The notes below the pieces were generated by a model. It worked only from the letters and a program-made list of their open reading frames with translations, had not been told where the DNA came from and did no database searches. The position numbers and the translations under genes are program-made. This document shows positions 39,091-46,692 of a stretch of DNA of 64,000 nt, piece by piece. Each line of letters starts with the position of its first letter. Positions within the stretch are counted from its first letter, which is position 1. This stretch comes from Methylobacterium bullatum (GTDB lineage Bacteria; Pseudomonadota; Alphaproteobacteria; Rhizobiales; Beijerinckiaceae). Location of the stretch: positions 1,276,001 to 1,340,000 of the forward strand of contig LR743504.1 of the NCBI GenBank assembly GCA_902712845.1, given 5' to 3'.

Positions 39091-40506
39091 TCATCCCGCG
39101 CTGGCATTCGGCGCGTCTCCGGGCACCTCGATGACGGCCCGCACACCGCCGAGTGTCGCCTCTTCCAGGCGGAAGCGGCCGCGATAGAGCGCCGCCAGAT
39201 CGGCGACGATGGAGAGACCGAGCCCTGAGCCCGGCTTGGTCTCGTCGAGCCTCCGTCCGCGGCCGAGCACCGCCGCGCGGTCTTCCGGTTGCAGGCCCGG
39301 CCCGTCATCCTCGATGGAGACGAGAAGGTGGGGATAATGGTGCTCGCTCACCGTCTCCGCCCGGATCGCGACGCGGCTGCGCGCCCATTTCGAGGCGTTG
39401 TCCACGAGGTTGCCGATCATCTCCTCGAAATCCTGGCGCTCTCCGCGAAAGCGCAGGCCCGGCGGGACATGGACCTCGTAGGCGATGTCCTTGTCGCGGT
39501 AGATCTTGCCGAAGGTGCGCACGAGGCCCGCGAGGGCCGGCTCCACCTCGGTGGAGGTGCCGAGGGTGCCGGCCAGAGCCGCCGCCCGCGCCCGGTCGAG
39601 ATGGTAATTCACCTGGTCGCGCATCACCGCCGCCTGCTCGCGGATCTTCGCGGCGAGGTCGTCCGACGCGTCGCTGGCGCCGACCTCGTTGACGATGATC
39701 GACAGCGGCGTCTTCAGGGCATGGGCGAGGTTGCCCACCTGCGTGCGTGCGCGCTCCAGGATCTCGCGGTTGGTCTCGATCAGCAGGTTCACCTCGCCGG
39801 CGAGCGGCGCGATGTCGCGCGGATACTCGCCGTCGATCCGGTCGGCCTCGCCCCGGCGGATCGCGCCGAGCGCCGTGCGGAGCTTGGCCAGGGGCGCCAG
39901 GCCGAAGCGGATCTGCAGCAGGGTCGTCAGCGCCAGGAACAGGCCGAGCAGGCCGAACGTCACCATCAGCGAGAAGCGGAAGCGGCCGACATCGTTCTCG
40001 ATCTCGTCGGCCGGGCCGGCGACACGAACGGTGTAGCGTCCCTCCTCGCCGAGATCGACGTCGCGCTCGATGATGCGCAGGGGCCGGTCGTCCTGGGCCT
40101 TGCCGTAGCCCTGGCGGATCTGGCCGATCCCGGCATTGTTGTCCGGGGTGCCGGCCGGCTTCAGGGGCACGCCCACGAGGGAGCGCGAGGTGCGCAGGTC
40201 GCGCGGGCGCGCATCCGGCCGCCCCACCTGCCAGTACCAGCCCGAGAGCGGCAGGTCGAAGCGCGGGTCGCTGAGGTTGAAGGAGCGGCTCTCGGGATCG
40301 TTGGGCGAGACGAGGTCGGTGGCGAGGTTGTTGGCGTAGACGAGGAGCCGGCTGTCGAAGGAGCGCTCGGTGTTCTCGCGATAGAGAGTGGTGAGGATCC
40401 AGGCCGCGATGAGCAGGATCGCCGAACTCGCGATCAGAGCGGAGCCCGCCAGGCGCACGGCGATGGAGCGGCGCCGGAACGGCAGCCAGGAGGGGAAGGC
40501 GATCAC
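39091..40506 (-). CDS. Sensor histidine kinase (PhoQ/FeuQ-like)
   Basis: This 471-residue kinase has a membrane helix near residues 16-38, a periplasmic domain to about 185, a second helix (about 188-208), HAMP, then the H-box with the phosphorylated histidine in LAHALKTPLS near residue 285. The N-box is NLVDNASKWAR and the G-box is GSGLGLSIV. Its partner response regulator is 41841-42518 on the same strand. In related genomes the two are normally adjacent; here 1.3 kb of toxin-antitoxin genes lie between them. It lies upstream of ccmI, from which it is separated by 164 bp. Confidence 0.92.
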   Translation of the reverse strand: MIAFPSWLPFRRRSIAVRLAGSALIASSAILLIAAWILTTLYRENTERSFDSRLLVYANNLATDLVSPNDPESRSFNLSDPRFDLPLSGWYWQVGRPDARPRDLRTSRSLVGVPLKPAGTPDNNAGIGQIRQGYGKAQDDRPLRIIERDVDLGEEGRYTVRVAGPADEIENDVGRFRFSLMVTFGLLGLFLALTTLLQIRFGLAPLAKLRTALGAIRRGEADRIDGEYPRDIAPLAGEVNLLIETNREILERARTQVGNLAHALKTPLSIIVNEVGASDASDDLAAKIREQAAVMRDQVNYHLDRARAAALAGTLGTSTEVEPALAGLVRTFGKIYRDKDIAYEVHVPPGLRFRGERQDFEEMIGNLVDNASKWARSRVAIRAETVSEHHYPHLLVSIEDDGPGLQPEDRAAVLGRGRRLDETKPGSGLGLSIVADLAALYRGRFRLEEATLGGVRAVIEVPGDAPNASAG

Positions 40507-40598
40507 ACTCGTCTCGTCGTCATGATGGTGCGGCGGTCTCGCTCTGGCTGAAAGACGTGTCGTACCGTCTGTACCATCATCCGAATGGAGATGCGGCG

Positions 40599-40820
40599 AT
40601 GGCCTTCGACATCGATGATCCCGAGACCGAACTGCTGGTGAAAGCCCTGGCGGAGCGCTGGGGCGTTTCGTCCGACGAGGCGATCAGGCGTGCGGTTGCC
40701 CGCGAGTTGCAAGAGACGTCACGGCAAGAGACGTCACGGCTCCATGGGCCGAGCCTCACCGGGCTCGCCGATACCGGAAGGGGTGTCGAGCGGCCGGGCG
40801 GCGTGGACCGGCGGCGATGA
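40599..40820 (+). pseudogene. Degraded VapB/Rv0623-type antitoxin
   Basis: From ATG 40599 the first 38 residues (AFDIDDPETELLVKALAERWG, then SDEAIRRAVARELQ) match the N-terminal DNA-binding part of Rv0623-type VapB antitoxins. After this, a 15-bp tandem duplication (40709-40738, encoding QETSR twice) and an unrelated tail follow. The last 87 bp overlap the convergent RES-toxin gene. The toxin-binding half of a normal antitoxin and a neighbouring PIN toxin are missing, so this is a remnant of a second module. An ATG at 40557 would add 14 residues. Confidence 0.65.
40709..40738. repeat. 15-bp exact tandem duplication
   Basis: GCAAGAGACGTCACG occurs twice in a row (40709-40723 and 40724-40738). 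It keeps the antitoxin frame and lies where the recognisable VapB domain ends. The second copy also contains the stop codon of the convergent RES toxin at 40734-40736. It marks a rearrangement junction or replication slippage. Confidence 0.9.
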
Positions 40821-41315
40821 GGCGGGGCTGCCCGGCCGCTCGAACAGGCGGTTGTCCCACCAGCATGGCTGATGAAGCCCCACCGTGATCCTGCCGAAAT
40901 CCGGATGGTCCGGGTTGATGAGGATATTGGTGCTCACGCGCGCCACGACGCTCGGGACGAACAGAAGCAGCGACCGGCGAGAGCGGTGCCAAGTTTCGCC
41001 GAAGGTCCGCGACGCGTTGCAATCGGGATGATCCCATCCCGGCACCGCAGGTTGGGACAGCACCTCGTAGGAGAGACCGGCCGACAGGAGGATCTCGACG
41101 TAGTGCTGGTTGGGTGGAAGCCGTCCGCTGCCGTGGACGAGCTTTTCGAGCATGGATGTGGAGTAGTCGGCCGACGCATAGATCATCGGGCTTGCCGGTG
41201 TGTTCCATCGGCCGGGGAAAAGACGTGACCCCGTCGGATCGAAGATTGCGTACTCGCCGTCGGGATCCCCGATTCGATAGGCCTTCTGTGCCTGCGCGAG
41301 CGTCTGACCGCTCAC
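40734..41315 (-). CDS. RES-domain toxin (NAD+-degrading, type II TA)
   Basis: RES toxins deplete NAD+ by phosphorolysis or hydrolysis. The 193-residue protein has the family residues in order: arginine in FPGRWNTP near residue 36, tyrosine in MIYASADY, and glutamate in MLEKLVH near 58, with a conserved W near 111 and an NPDHPDF motif near 140. The C-terminus runs about 30 residues past the usual domain end into a low-complexity tail that overlaps the degraded VapB gene. The antitoxin gene precedes it with a 4-bp overlap. Confidence 0.88.
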   Translation of the reverse strand: MSGQTLAQAQKAYRIGDPDGEYAIFDPTGSRLFPGRWNTPASPMIYASADYSTSMLEKLVHGSGRLPPNQHYVEILLSAGLSYEVLSQPAVPGWDHPDCNASRTFGETWHRSRRSLLLFVPSVVARVSTNILINPDHPDFGRITVGLHQPCWWDNRLFERPGSPASSPPVHAARPLDTPSGIGEPGEARPMEP

Positions 41316-41764
41316 GCAGCGGAGCCATATTTGAGCCGGCCGAGGACGGACTCCACGCGTGGTCCGCCGAACTCGGATTCCAGCGCGACTTCGAGGGGCG
41401 GCCGGTTCTCGAGGAGAGGATGAGGGCGGTGAAGGAAGTCCCGGGCGGCGTCATCCGATTTCCAGACATCACGGGCCATCGCCCACACCTTCGCCAGACG
41501 CACCACCTTCGCACTCTCATGCGGGGTCAGCCTCGCCTTCGCCTCGGCGCGGCGGCGGTTGAGCGTAGCGCGTGCCACGAAATTGAAGGCGAATGTCCGA
41601 TCGTCGGGAGCGACGGCGGAGGCGAGCCGGTCAACGGAGGCCACCGGCAGTCCCGCCGTGACCTGCGCGATGACATTCGCGTCCGTGCTTTCGCCGGACC
41701 TCGGCCCTTCGAATCCCAGAACGTCGGCAACGGCCACCCCGCTGGGCATGTCGTAGCTCGCCAT
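41312..41764 (-). CDS. Xre/MbcA/ParS-type antitoxin of the RES module
   Basis: From ATG 41764 this is a 150-residue antitoxin; a second ATG at 41782 lies inside the palindrome and is less likely. The N-terminal part is the DNA-binding region (helix-turn-helix not sharply visible). The C-terminal DUF2384 domain, which binds the RES toxin, is clear in VWAMARDVWKSDDAARDFL and the closing LLENRPPLEVALESE. It overlaps the toxin start by 4 bp. A 19-bp palindrome in its promoter is its probable operator. Confidence 0.87.
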   Translation of the reverse strand: MASYDMPSGVAVADVLGFEGPRSGESTDANVIAQVTAGLPVASVDRLASAVAPDDRTFAFNFVARATLNRRRAEAKARLTPHESAKVVRLAKVWAMARDVWKSDDAARDFLHRPHPLLENRPPLEVALESEFGGPRVESVLGRLKYGSAA

Positions 41765-41770
41765 GTCGCA

Positions 41771-41816
41771 CTCCCGTCTCATCTGAGCCGATTATGGGGC
41801 TCAGATGAGACGGGAG
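41771..41816 (-). promoter_or_regulatory. 19-bp perfect palindrome, operator of the RES/Xre module
   Basis: The left arm 41771-41789 begins CTCCCGTCTC and ends TGAGCC; the right arm 41798-41816 is its exact inverse, with an 8-base loop between. It ends 7 bp before the antitoxin ATG 41764. No U-run follows on the minus strand, so a terminator for the upstream response regulator is less likely than an antitoxin-binding operator, although the hairpin may also affect readthrough between them. Confidence 0.65.
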
Positions 41817-41840
41817 CAAGACCCGCCGAAGTTCTACCCC

Positions 41841-42518
41841 CTACACCCGCGGCGCGGGCTGGTTCGGATCGACGAGGTAGCCGAGGCCGCGCACGGTCTG
41901 GATAAGGTCCACCGCGAGCTTCTTGCGGAGACGCCCGACGAAGACCTCGATCGTGTTGGAATCCCGGTCGAAATCCTGGTCGTAGAGATGCTCCGTCAGC
42001 TCGGCCCGCGAGACCACGCGGCCGGTATGGTGCATCAGGTAGGCGAGCAGGCGGTATTCGTGGCTCGTGAGTTTGATCGGGTTGCCGTCCACATAGACGC
42101 GGCCCGACCGGGTATCGAGCACGACCGGCCCGCAGGAGATCTGGCTGGTGGCATGGCCGGTGGCACGGCGCAGCAACGCGCGCACGCGGGCCATCAGCTC
42201 TTCCATGTGGAAGGGCTTGGTCACGTAATCGTCGGCCCCGGCATCGAACCCGTCGACCTTGTCCGACCAGCGGTCGCGGGCCGTGAGGATGATGACCGGC
42301 GTCTTGATGCCGGCGCGGCGCCATTTCTGCAGCACGGTGACGCCGTCCGCCTTCGGCAGGCCCATGTCGAGGATGATCGCGTCGTAGGGCTCGCTCTCGC
42401 CGAGATAGGCGCCCTCTTCGCCGTCGAAGGCCTTGTCGGCGACGTAGCCGGCCTCCTCGAGCGCGCTGACCACTTGCCGGTTGATGTCCCGGTCATCCTC
42501 GACGACGAGCAGACGCAC
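41841..42518 (-). CDS. OmpR-family response regulator (PhoP/FeuP-like)
   Basis: This 225-residue regulator has a receiver domain with the phospho-accepting aspartate in IILDMGLPKADG near residue 51, the switch threonine in ILTARDRWSDKV, and lysine in VTKPFHMEEL near residue 102. A C-terminal winged helix follows (LTSHEYRLLAYLM, VGRLRKKL and TVRGLGYLV). The RDRWSDKVDGFDAGADDYV stretch is typical of FeuP/PhoP in Hyphomicrobiales. Its kinase is at 39091-40506, split off by the toxin-antitoxin module. The start ATG follows a 68-bp gap after the PepSY gene. Confidence 0.93.
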   Translation of the reverse strand: MRLLVVEDDRDINRQVVSALEEAGYVADKAFDGEEGAYLGESEPYDAIILDMGLPKADGVTVLQKWRRAGIKTPVIILTARDRWSDKVDGFDAGADDYVTKPFHMEELMARVRALLRRATGHATSQISCGPVVLDTRSGRVYVDGNPIKLTSHEYRLLAYLMHHTGRVVSRAELTEHLYDQDFDRDSNTIEVFVGRLRKKLAVDLIQTVRGLGYLVDPNQPAPRV

Positions 42519-42586
42519 TGCGATTCACTCCCAAGATGAGGCGGCGGTGAAGCCCCCGTCGCGGAGAACGATAGGCGCTCCCGCCT

Positions 42587-42961
42587 TTATCTGCCGATAA
42601 CCCGTCCGGTGGTGGCATCCACCAGCACGTGGACGAACTGTCCGTCCCGGCGCAAGGCCGTCAGGAGATAGGCGAGGCCCTCCCCGTGCCGGCAGAGCCG
42701 GGCACGCTGGATCTCGGCCCGGGAGATCACCGTCCGGGCGGCGCGGATCGCGGCCACCGGCTCGATCACCCGCTTGTCCGCCACCGCCTCGCGCAGATCC
42801 GCCGGGCTGAGACAGCTCTCGCTCGGCGGGACCGCGTGCATCGGCGCCGAGACCTCGGACGTCCCGGGCGTCATCGTCTCCTCCGCCAGCGTGCGAATCG
42901 GCCCCGTCGCGAAGGCCGCGACGGTCAGGCCGATAAACAGCAGGGCGAGAAGGATACGCAT
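42587..42961 (-). CDS. PepSY domain exported protein
   Basis: The true start is ATG 42961 (MRILLALLFIG, a signal peptide), giving 124 residues. The longer frame to 43363 reads into unrelated upstream sequence. The mature part ends in a PepSY-like unit (QFVHVLVDATTGRVIG, near 100-122). PepSY proteins often modulate proteases or regulators in the periplasm. The gene precedes the response regulator on the same strand, so it may share its transcript or be one of its targets. Both are inference. Confidence 0.8.
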   Translation of the reverse strand: MRILLALLFIGLTVAAFATGPIRTLAEETMTPGTSEVSAPMHAVPPSESCLSPADLREAVADKRVIEPVAAIRAARTVISRAEIQRARLCRHGEGLAYLLTALRRDGQFVHVLVDATTGRVIGR

Positions 42962-43104
42962 GGATTGAGTCAATGGTCTTCGGGCACTGAATGCCCCCTG
43001 AATGCGGGTTCGGCCGGACCCCGTTTCCGAGCGGTCGGAACGTGTCGCCACGAGCGGTGAGCGGGCAAGCCGATGGCGGGCACTCCGGTTCCCGGATTGC
43101 GGCG

Positions 43105-43290
43105 TCACGAGGGGCCGACGCGCTGCGCGACGAGGCGCTGCAGGGCGAGGCCGAGGAGGTGCTGGCGGTCGATATGGTCGAGGGCCGCCCGGCACAGGTC
43201 GGTCATCGAGCTCTCGAAGCGGGTCTCGGCGGCCCGGAGGCGGCCGGAGGCGGCGCGCAGGCGCGAGGAGGGCGGGAAGAGACGGGTCAT
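43105..43290 (-). CDS. Small protein at the end of the GTA cluster
   Basis: From ATG 43290 (GGAG 10 bp before it) this is a 61-residue basic protein with an amphipathic helical pattern (LRAASGRLRAAETRFESS) and no known domain. It follows the small membrane gene at 43360-43710 on the same strand. The frame remains open to 43335. It is placed in the GTA operon because of spacing and its ribosome-binding site. Function is unknown. Confidence 0.5.
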   Translation of the reverse strand: MTRLFPPSSRLRAASGRLRAAETRFESSMTDLCRAALDHIDRQHLLGLALQRLVAQRVGPS

Positions 43291-43359
43291 CGGGCGTTCT
43301 CCGAAAAAGGGGGCACGGGAAAGGGGCAGGGCCATCGCTTCGAGCGACGGCCTTTCGCG

Positions 43360-43710
43360 TCATCGGCCCTCGTGGCGGGTGTCCGACAGGCGGCGCAGGA
43401 TCTCGTCGAACTTCTCCCGCGCCCGCTCGTCGCTGCGGTCGACACCGCGCGAGATCTCGCTCGCGAGACGGGAGAGGTCTTCGAGCACCCGCGTCCGGCT
43501 CTCGATGGCCAGTGCCACGGCGGAATTCGCCTGGGAGGCCCGTTCCAAAGCCGTCGCGGTGGCGCCGGCATCGCCGATGCGGGCCTCCTGAGAGCGGCCC
43601 ACCTCCCGGTAGAGATGCAGGCAGGCGAAGCCGAGAAGGGCGGCGACGATCCAGCCCGCGCCCTCCTCCGAGAACAGCAGGCGGGCGGCTTCGAGCGCGA
43701 TCCTGTCCAT
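43360..43710 (-). CDS. Small membrane protein with coiled coil, GTA-linked
   Basis: This 116-residue protein has one membrane helix (GWIVAALLGFACLHLY, near residues 19-34) followed by a long charged helix that would form a coiled coil. AGAGAGGG precedes the ATG. It lies between the 174-residue lipoprotein-like protein and the 61-residue protein in the lysis end of the cluster. A holin or spanin accessory role is possible from position but not shown by any motif. Confidence 0.55.
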   Translation of the reverse strand: MDRIALEAARLLFSEEGAGWIVAALLGFACLHLYREVGRSQEARIGDAGATATALERASQANSAVALAIESRTRVLEDLSRLASEISRGVDRSDERAREKFDEILRRLSDTRHEGR

Positions 43711-43747
43711 GGGAACCCTCTCTCTGCCGCTGCCCGCGGAACGCGGC

Positions 43748-44272
43748 TCAGGTCGGCGATGCCCGGTCCTGGCCCGCGCGCAGGGCGTCGAGGGCAGGGG
43801 GCAGGGTGTTGCCCGTCGTGGCCTCCTCGTCGAGGGGCAGGCTGCGGAAGACCTTCTCGGCGAGGCCCTCCGCCCCGCCCGCCGCCGTCACCAGCCAGGC
43901 CGGTGCCTGATCCAGCGCTCGCTGGACCGCCTGCGCGATCACGGCCGAGCCCACCGGCACCGACAAGGTCCGCCCGCGGACCGCGCCGGCGACTGCGTTG
44001 ACCGCGTAATCGCCGACGTTGCGCACGAGGCGCTCCACGAGGGAGGTCGTGATCAGGACCTGTAACGGGCCGGCGATCCGCGCCACGGCAGCGGTCGCGG
44101 CGGTGATTGCCAGGGGCACCAGGCAGGCGGTGATCACTTGGGCAAGGGCGATCGCGCCGTCGCCCCAGGGCAGGAGGATGGCGGTCTCCATGGGCGAGGC
44201 CATGCAGGGCGAGGCGGCGCAGGAAGTGAGGAGCGCGGCAAGGCCGCCGAGGACGAGGGGCGAGGGTCTCAT
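43748..44272 (-). CDS. Lipoprotein or membrane protein in the GTA lysis region
   Basis: This 174-residue protein begins with a signal ending in the lipobox LTSC (cysteine near residue 18), then a hydrophobic stretch (AITAATAAVARIAG, near 55-70). The rest is amphipathic and ends in a hydrophilic tail. It sits directly after the lysozyme gene. Holin-like or envelope function is a position-based guess. Confidence 0.55.
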   Translation of the reverse strand: MRPSPLVLGGLAALLTSCAASPCMASPMETAILLPWGDGAIALAQVITACLVPLAITAATAAVARIAGPLQVLITTSLVERLVRNVGDYAVNAVAGAVRGRTLSVPVGSAVIAQAVQRALDQAPAWLVTAAGGAEGLAEKVFRSLPLDEEATTGNTLPPALDALRAGQDRASPT

Positions 44273-44320
44273 GGCGATCTCCGGGATGCGGCGGGGGAGG
44301 GAGAACCGGGTGCTCCGGGC

Positions 44321-45016
44321 TCAGGCGCGCGCGCCGAACAGAGCCCGGAGCGAGGCCTTGAGGCGCGCCCAGGCACTCACGGGCGCGGTGCTCCGGTGGG
44401 GCGGTGCGGTTCGCACGGTCGGCGTGCGGGGGAGGGGGCGGCGCTCGGAGCCGATGGCCGGGTTCGGAACGATCCCCGGCCGCTCCTCCGGTCGCTCCAC
44501 CGCCGGGCCGGTCGGGAGCTGGGCCGCCTCGGCGGGGCGTGGGATCGCCGTGGGATCGGTGGAGCGGGCGCGCGGCAGGGAGGTCGCATAGGGCGTGCGG
44601 AACTGGTCGTACTCGGCCCGCCGACGCGGGATCAGGGCGGCGGGCCGGTTCCACATCAGGATCGCCTCGGCGGCGCCCGGGCGGTCCCCGGCATTCAGGC
44701 GGCGCACGACGGTCGAGCGCCGGAACGCGCCCTCGCCGATGTTGAAGCAGAGGGAGACCAGGGCATCGAAGGCGTGGTTGGGCAGATCGTTTGGCGCCAC
44801 CGCCGCGACGGTGCGCACGAAGCGGCCGACATCGCGGGCGAAGAGGGCGTCGCATTCCGCCGCCGTCAGACGCAGGCCCGGCGTCACCGCGGGCGGACCC
44901 GCCGCGCCGGTATGGCCGATGCCGATGGTCCAGATGCCGACGGAATCGCGGTAGGCGTCAAGGCGTCGTCCCTCGCGGGCGACGAGCACGGCATGGCCGA
45001 TGGCGCTGAGGTCCAT
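44321..45016 (-). CDS. Lysozyme (glycoside hydrolase 24, endolysin-like)
   Basis: This 231-residue protein has the phage T4-type lysozyme catalytic layout: glutamate near residue 15 in AREGRRLDAY, aspartate near 24 in RDSVGIWTIGIGHT and threonine near 30 in the same stretch. The conserved LVSLCFNIGEGAF and the GH24 end ILMWNRPA follow. The last 75 residues are a Pro/Arg-rich tail. It has no obvious signal peptide, so it would need a holin or other export. It comes after the DUF2793 gene in the GTA operon and would lyse the producing cell. Confidence 0.85.
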   Translation of the reverse strand: MDLSAIGHAVLVAREGRRLDAYRDSVGIWTIGIGHTGAAGPPAVTPGLRLTAAECDALFARDVGRFVRTVAAVAPNDLPNHAFDALVSLCFNIGEGAFRRSTVVRRLNAGDRPGAAEAILMWNRPAALIPRRRAEYDQFRTPYATSLPRARSTDPTAIPRPAEAAQLPTGPAVERPEERPGIVPNPAIGSERRPLPRTPTVRTAPPHRSTAPVSAWARLKASLRALFGARA

Positions 45017-45098
45017 GGTTCACTCCGGGGTTTGGGAACGGGGGGAGGCGCGTCGTGCTGCGACGCGCGATCGGGGAGGACGCTTCCTCCCGGGCGGT

Positions 45099-46664
45099 TC
45101 AGGGCATTGCGAGGCCCCAGAACGCCGTGTCGGCGGCGAGGATGCCGCCCTCGGCGCCGGTGAAATGCGCGAACACCTCCACCGTGTCGCCGGCGGCCAG
45201 AGCGAGGGTCGCCGTGAGGGCGAGAGTCGAGACGCCGTCCACGAGGCCGGTCACGCCCGCCCGGTGGTGGGGGGACGCCGCGCCGTTGCGGTAGAACCGG
45301 GCCTGGAGCGCGGTGGGCGAGGCGCTGCCGCTCCGGCGGAAGGCGAGGCCCATTCCGAACGCGTAGGTGCCGGCCTCCGGGGCGACGAACCGGTTCGTCG
45401 CGGGCACGAAGGCGCCCTGGTCGTTCACCTCGGCGGTGTTGAACGCCACCTTGGTCCAGGCGCCCGCCGGAATCGTCATGTCCGCACTCATGGCGGCGGA
45501 GAACCGGGGCAGGTTCGTGAGGCGGGACCAGCGCGTCCCGTTATAGCCTTTGAATGCGGCGGCGGTGCCGTCGAACAGGATCTGCCCGGGTGCGAGCCCC
45601 GTGCCGGGCGTGCCGGCGCGGGCGACGAGTTCGAGGGCGCCGTTGCCCCTGAACTTGACCACGGACCTGCGCGTGCTCGTGCCGATCTCCGTCGTCTGGA
45701 AATCGACCATCGTGCCCTGTGCCGTGGCGGTGAAATCCTCCTCGGCGAGGCCGTTGAAGGTGACCATGTTGCCGGAGAAGCCGCCCGTCGCCTGGTAGCC
45801 CCGGCCGAAGAAACCGAAGAACCGGTCTCCGGCGAGGATGCCGGTGGGGGCGGCCGGGGTGCCACGGGCGATGCGCGCGGTGATGTTGGCCACCGGCGAG
45901 CCGGCGCTGTAGCATTCGAGCTGGAGCAGGGCGGAACTCGACGAGCCCGAGACGAAGAGCGGGGCCGCCGGCACCGGGCCGCCCGGTGAAGCGGCCGACC
46001 CGAATCCGACGAAGCCGTTATTCCCCAGCGCCCGCCAGGCATGGGACCAGTTGTTGCCGTCCGCCGAGACCTTCGCCGTCAGGCTGTCGTCGCCCACGAG
46101 ACCGATCTCGGCGCGGCCTGAGAAGCCCGTCTGCATGAGAAGCGACAGGACGTTGCCCGTGGCCGCCTTGTTCAGGGCCAATCGCAGGTCGCCCGTGCCG
46201 CCCTCCGCCGTGGCGCGTGCCGTCCAGAGGGCCTTGTTGAGCTTGGCCGAGAACGGGTTCTCCGCATCCGCCTGGGTGCCGAGGCCGAGAAGGACGAGGT
46301 TCTGCAACGCGGAGATCGTCGCGGCGAGGCCGGTCCAGGCGGTGCCGTCGAAACGGTAGAAGGCGTCCTCGTCGGCCAAATAGGCGAGCCACCCGGCCCT
46401 CGGCGCGAGCCCGTTCCAGACCCCGTCATGGAAATGGACGATGTGGCCGGAGAGGCCGGTCCAGGCGCCTGTGGGCGCGGCGGCGGCGACGAGGTAGCGG
46501 TCTCCCTCGGTGGGCGAGGGCGGTGGCGCCGTAAGGTCCTTGTCGAGGCAGGCGAGCTGCACGAGCCTGTCGAGAACGATCAGGGCCTCGTTGTGGGTGA
46601 CGTGTTTTCCCGCCTGCGCCGCCGCGATCAGCGGCAAAGCGAGGCTGTCTGTCGTCAGCGACAT
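45099..46664 (-). CDS. DUF2793 domain protein (GTA tail-fibre-like)
   Basis: This 521-residue protein starts with a DUF2793 domain (GKHVTHNEAL and the repeated FHDGVWNGL and YRFDGTAWTGL, residues about 15-115). A beta-rich middle follows, then a C-terminal domain resembling C1q/TNF-like head modules (residues about 380-521, with ATNRFVAPEAGTYAFG). DUF2793 genes follow the large GTA protein in many alphaproteobacteria, and a cell-attachment role is inferred. It starts behind GGAG. Confidence 0.8.
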   Translation of the reverse strand: MSLTTDSLALPLIAAAQAGKHVTHNEALIVLDRLVQLACLDKDLTAPPPSPTEGDRYLVAAAAPTGAWTGLSGHIVHFHDGVWNGLAPRAGWLAYLADEDAFYRFDGTAWTGLAATISALQNLVLLGLGTQADAENPFSAKLNKALWTARATAEGGTGDLRLALNKAATGNVLSLLMQTGFSGRAEIGLVGDDSLTAKVSADGNNWSHAWRALGNNGFVGFGSAASPGGPVPAAPLFVSGSSSSALLQLECYSAGSPVANITARIARGTPAAPTGILAGDRFFGFFGRGYQATGGFSGNMVTFNGLAEEDFTATAQGTMVDFQTTEIGTSTRRSVVKFRGNGALELVARAGTPGTGLAPGQILFDGTAAAFKGYNGTRWSRLTNLPRFSAAMSADMTIPAGAWTKVAFNTAEVNDQGAFVPATNRFVAPEAGTYAFGMGLAFRRSGSASPTALQARFYRNGAASPHHRAGVTGLVDGVSTLALTATLALAAGDTVEVFAHFTGAEGGILAADTAFWGLAMP

Positions 46665-46692
46665 GGGGGTGACTCCGGGTCGGTCGGGTCGC

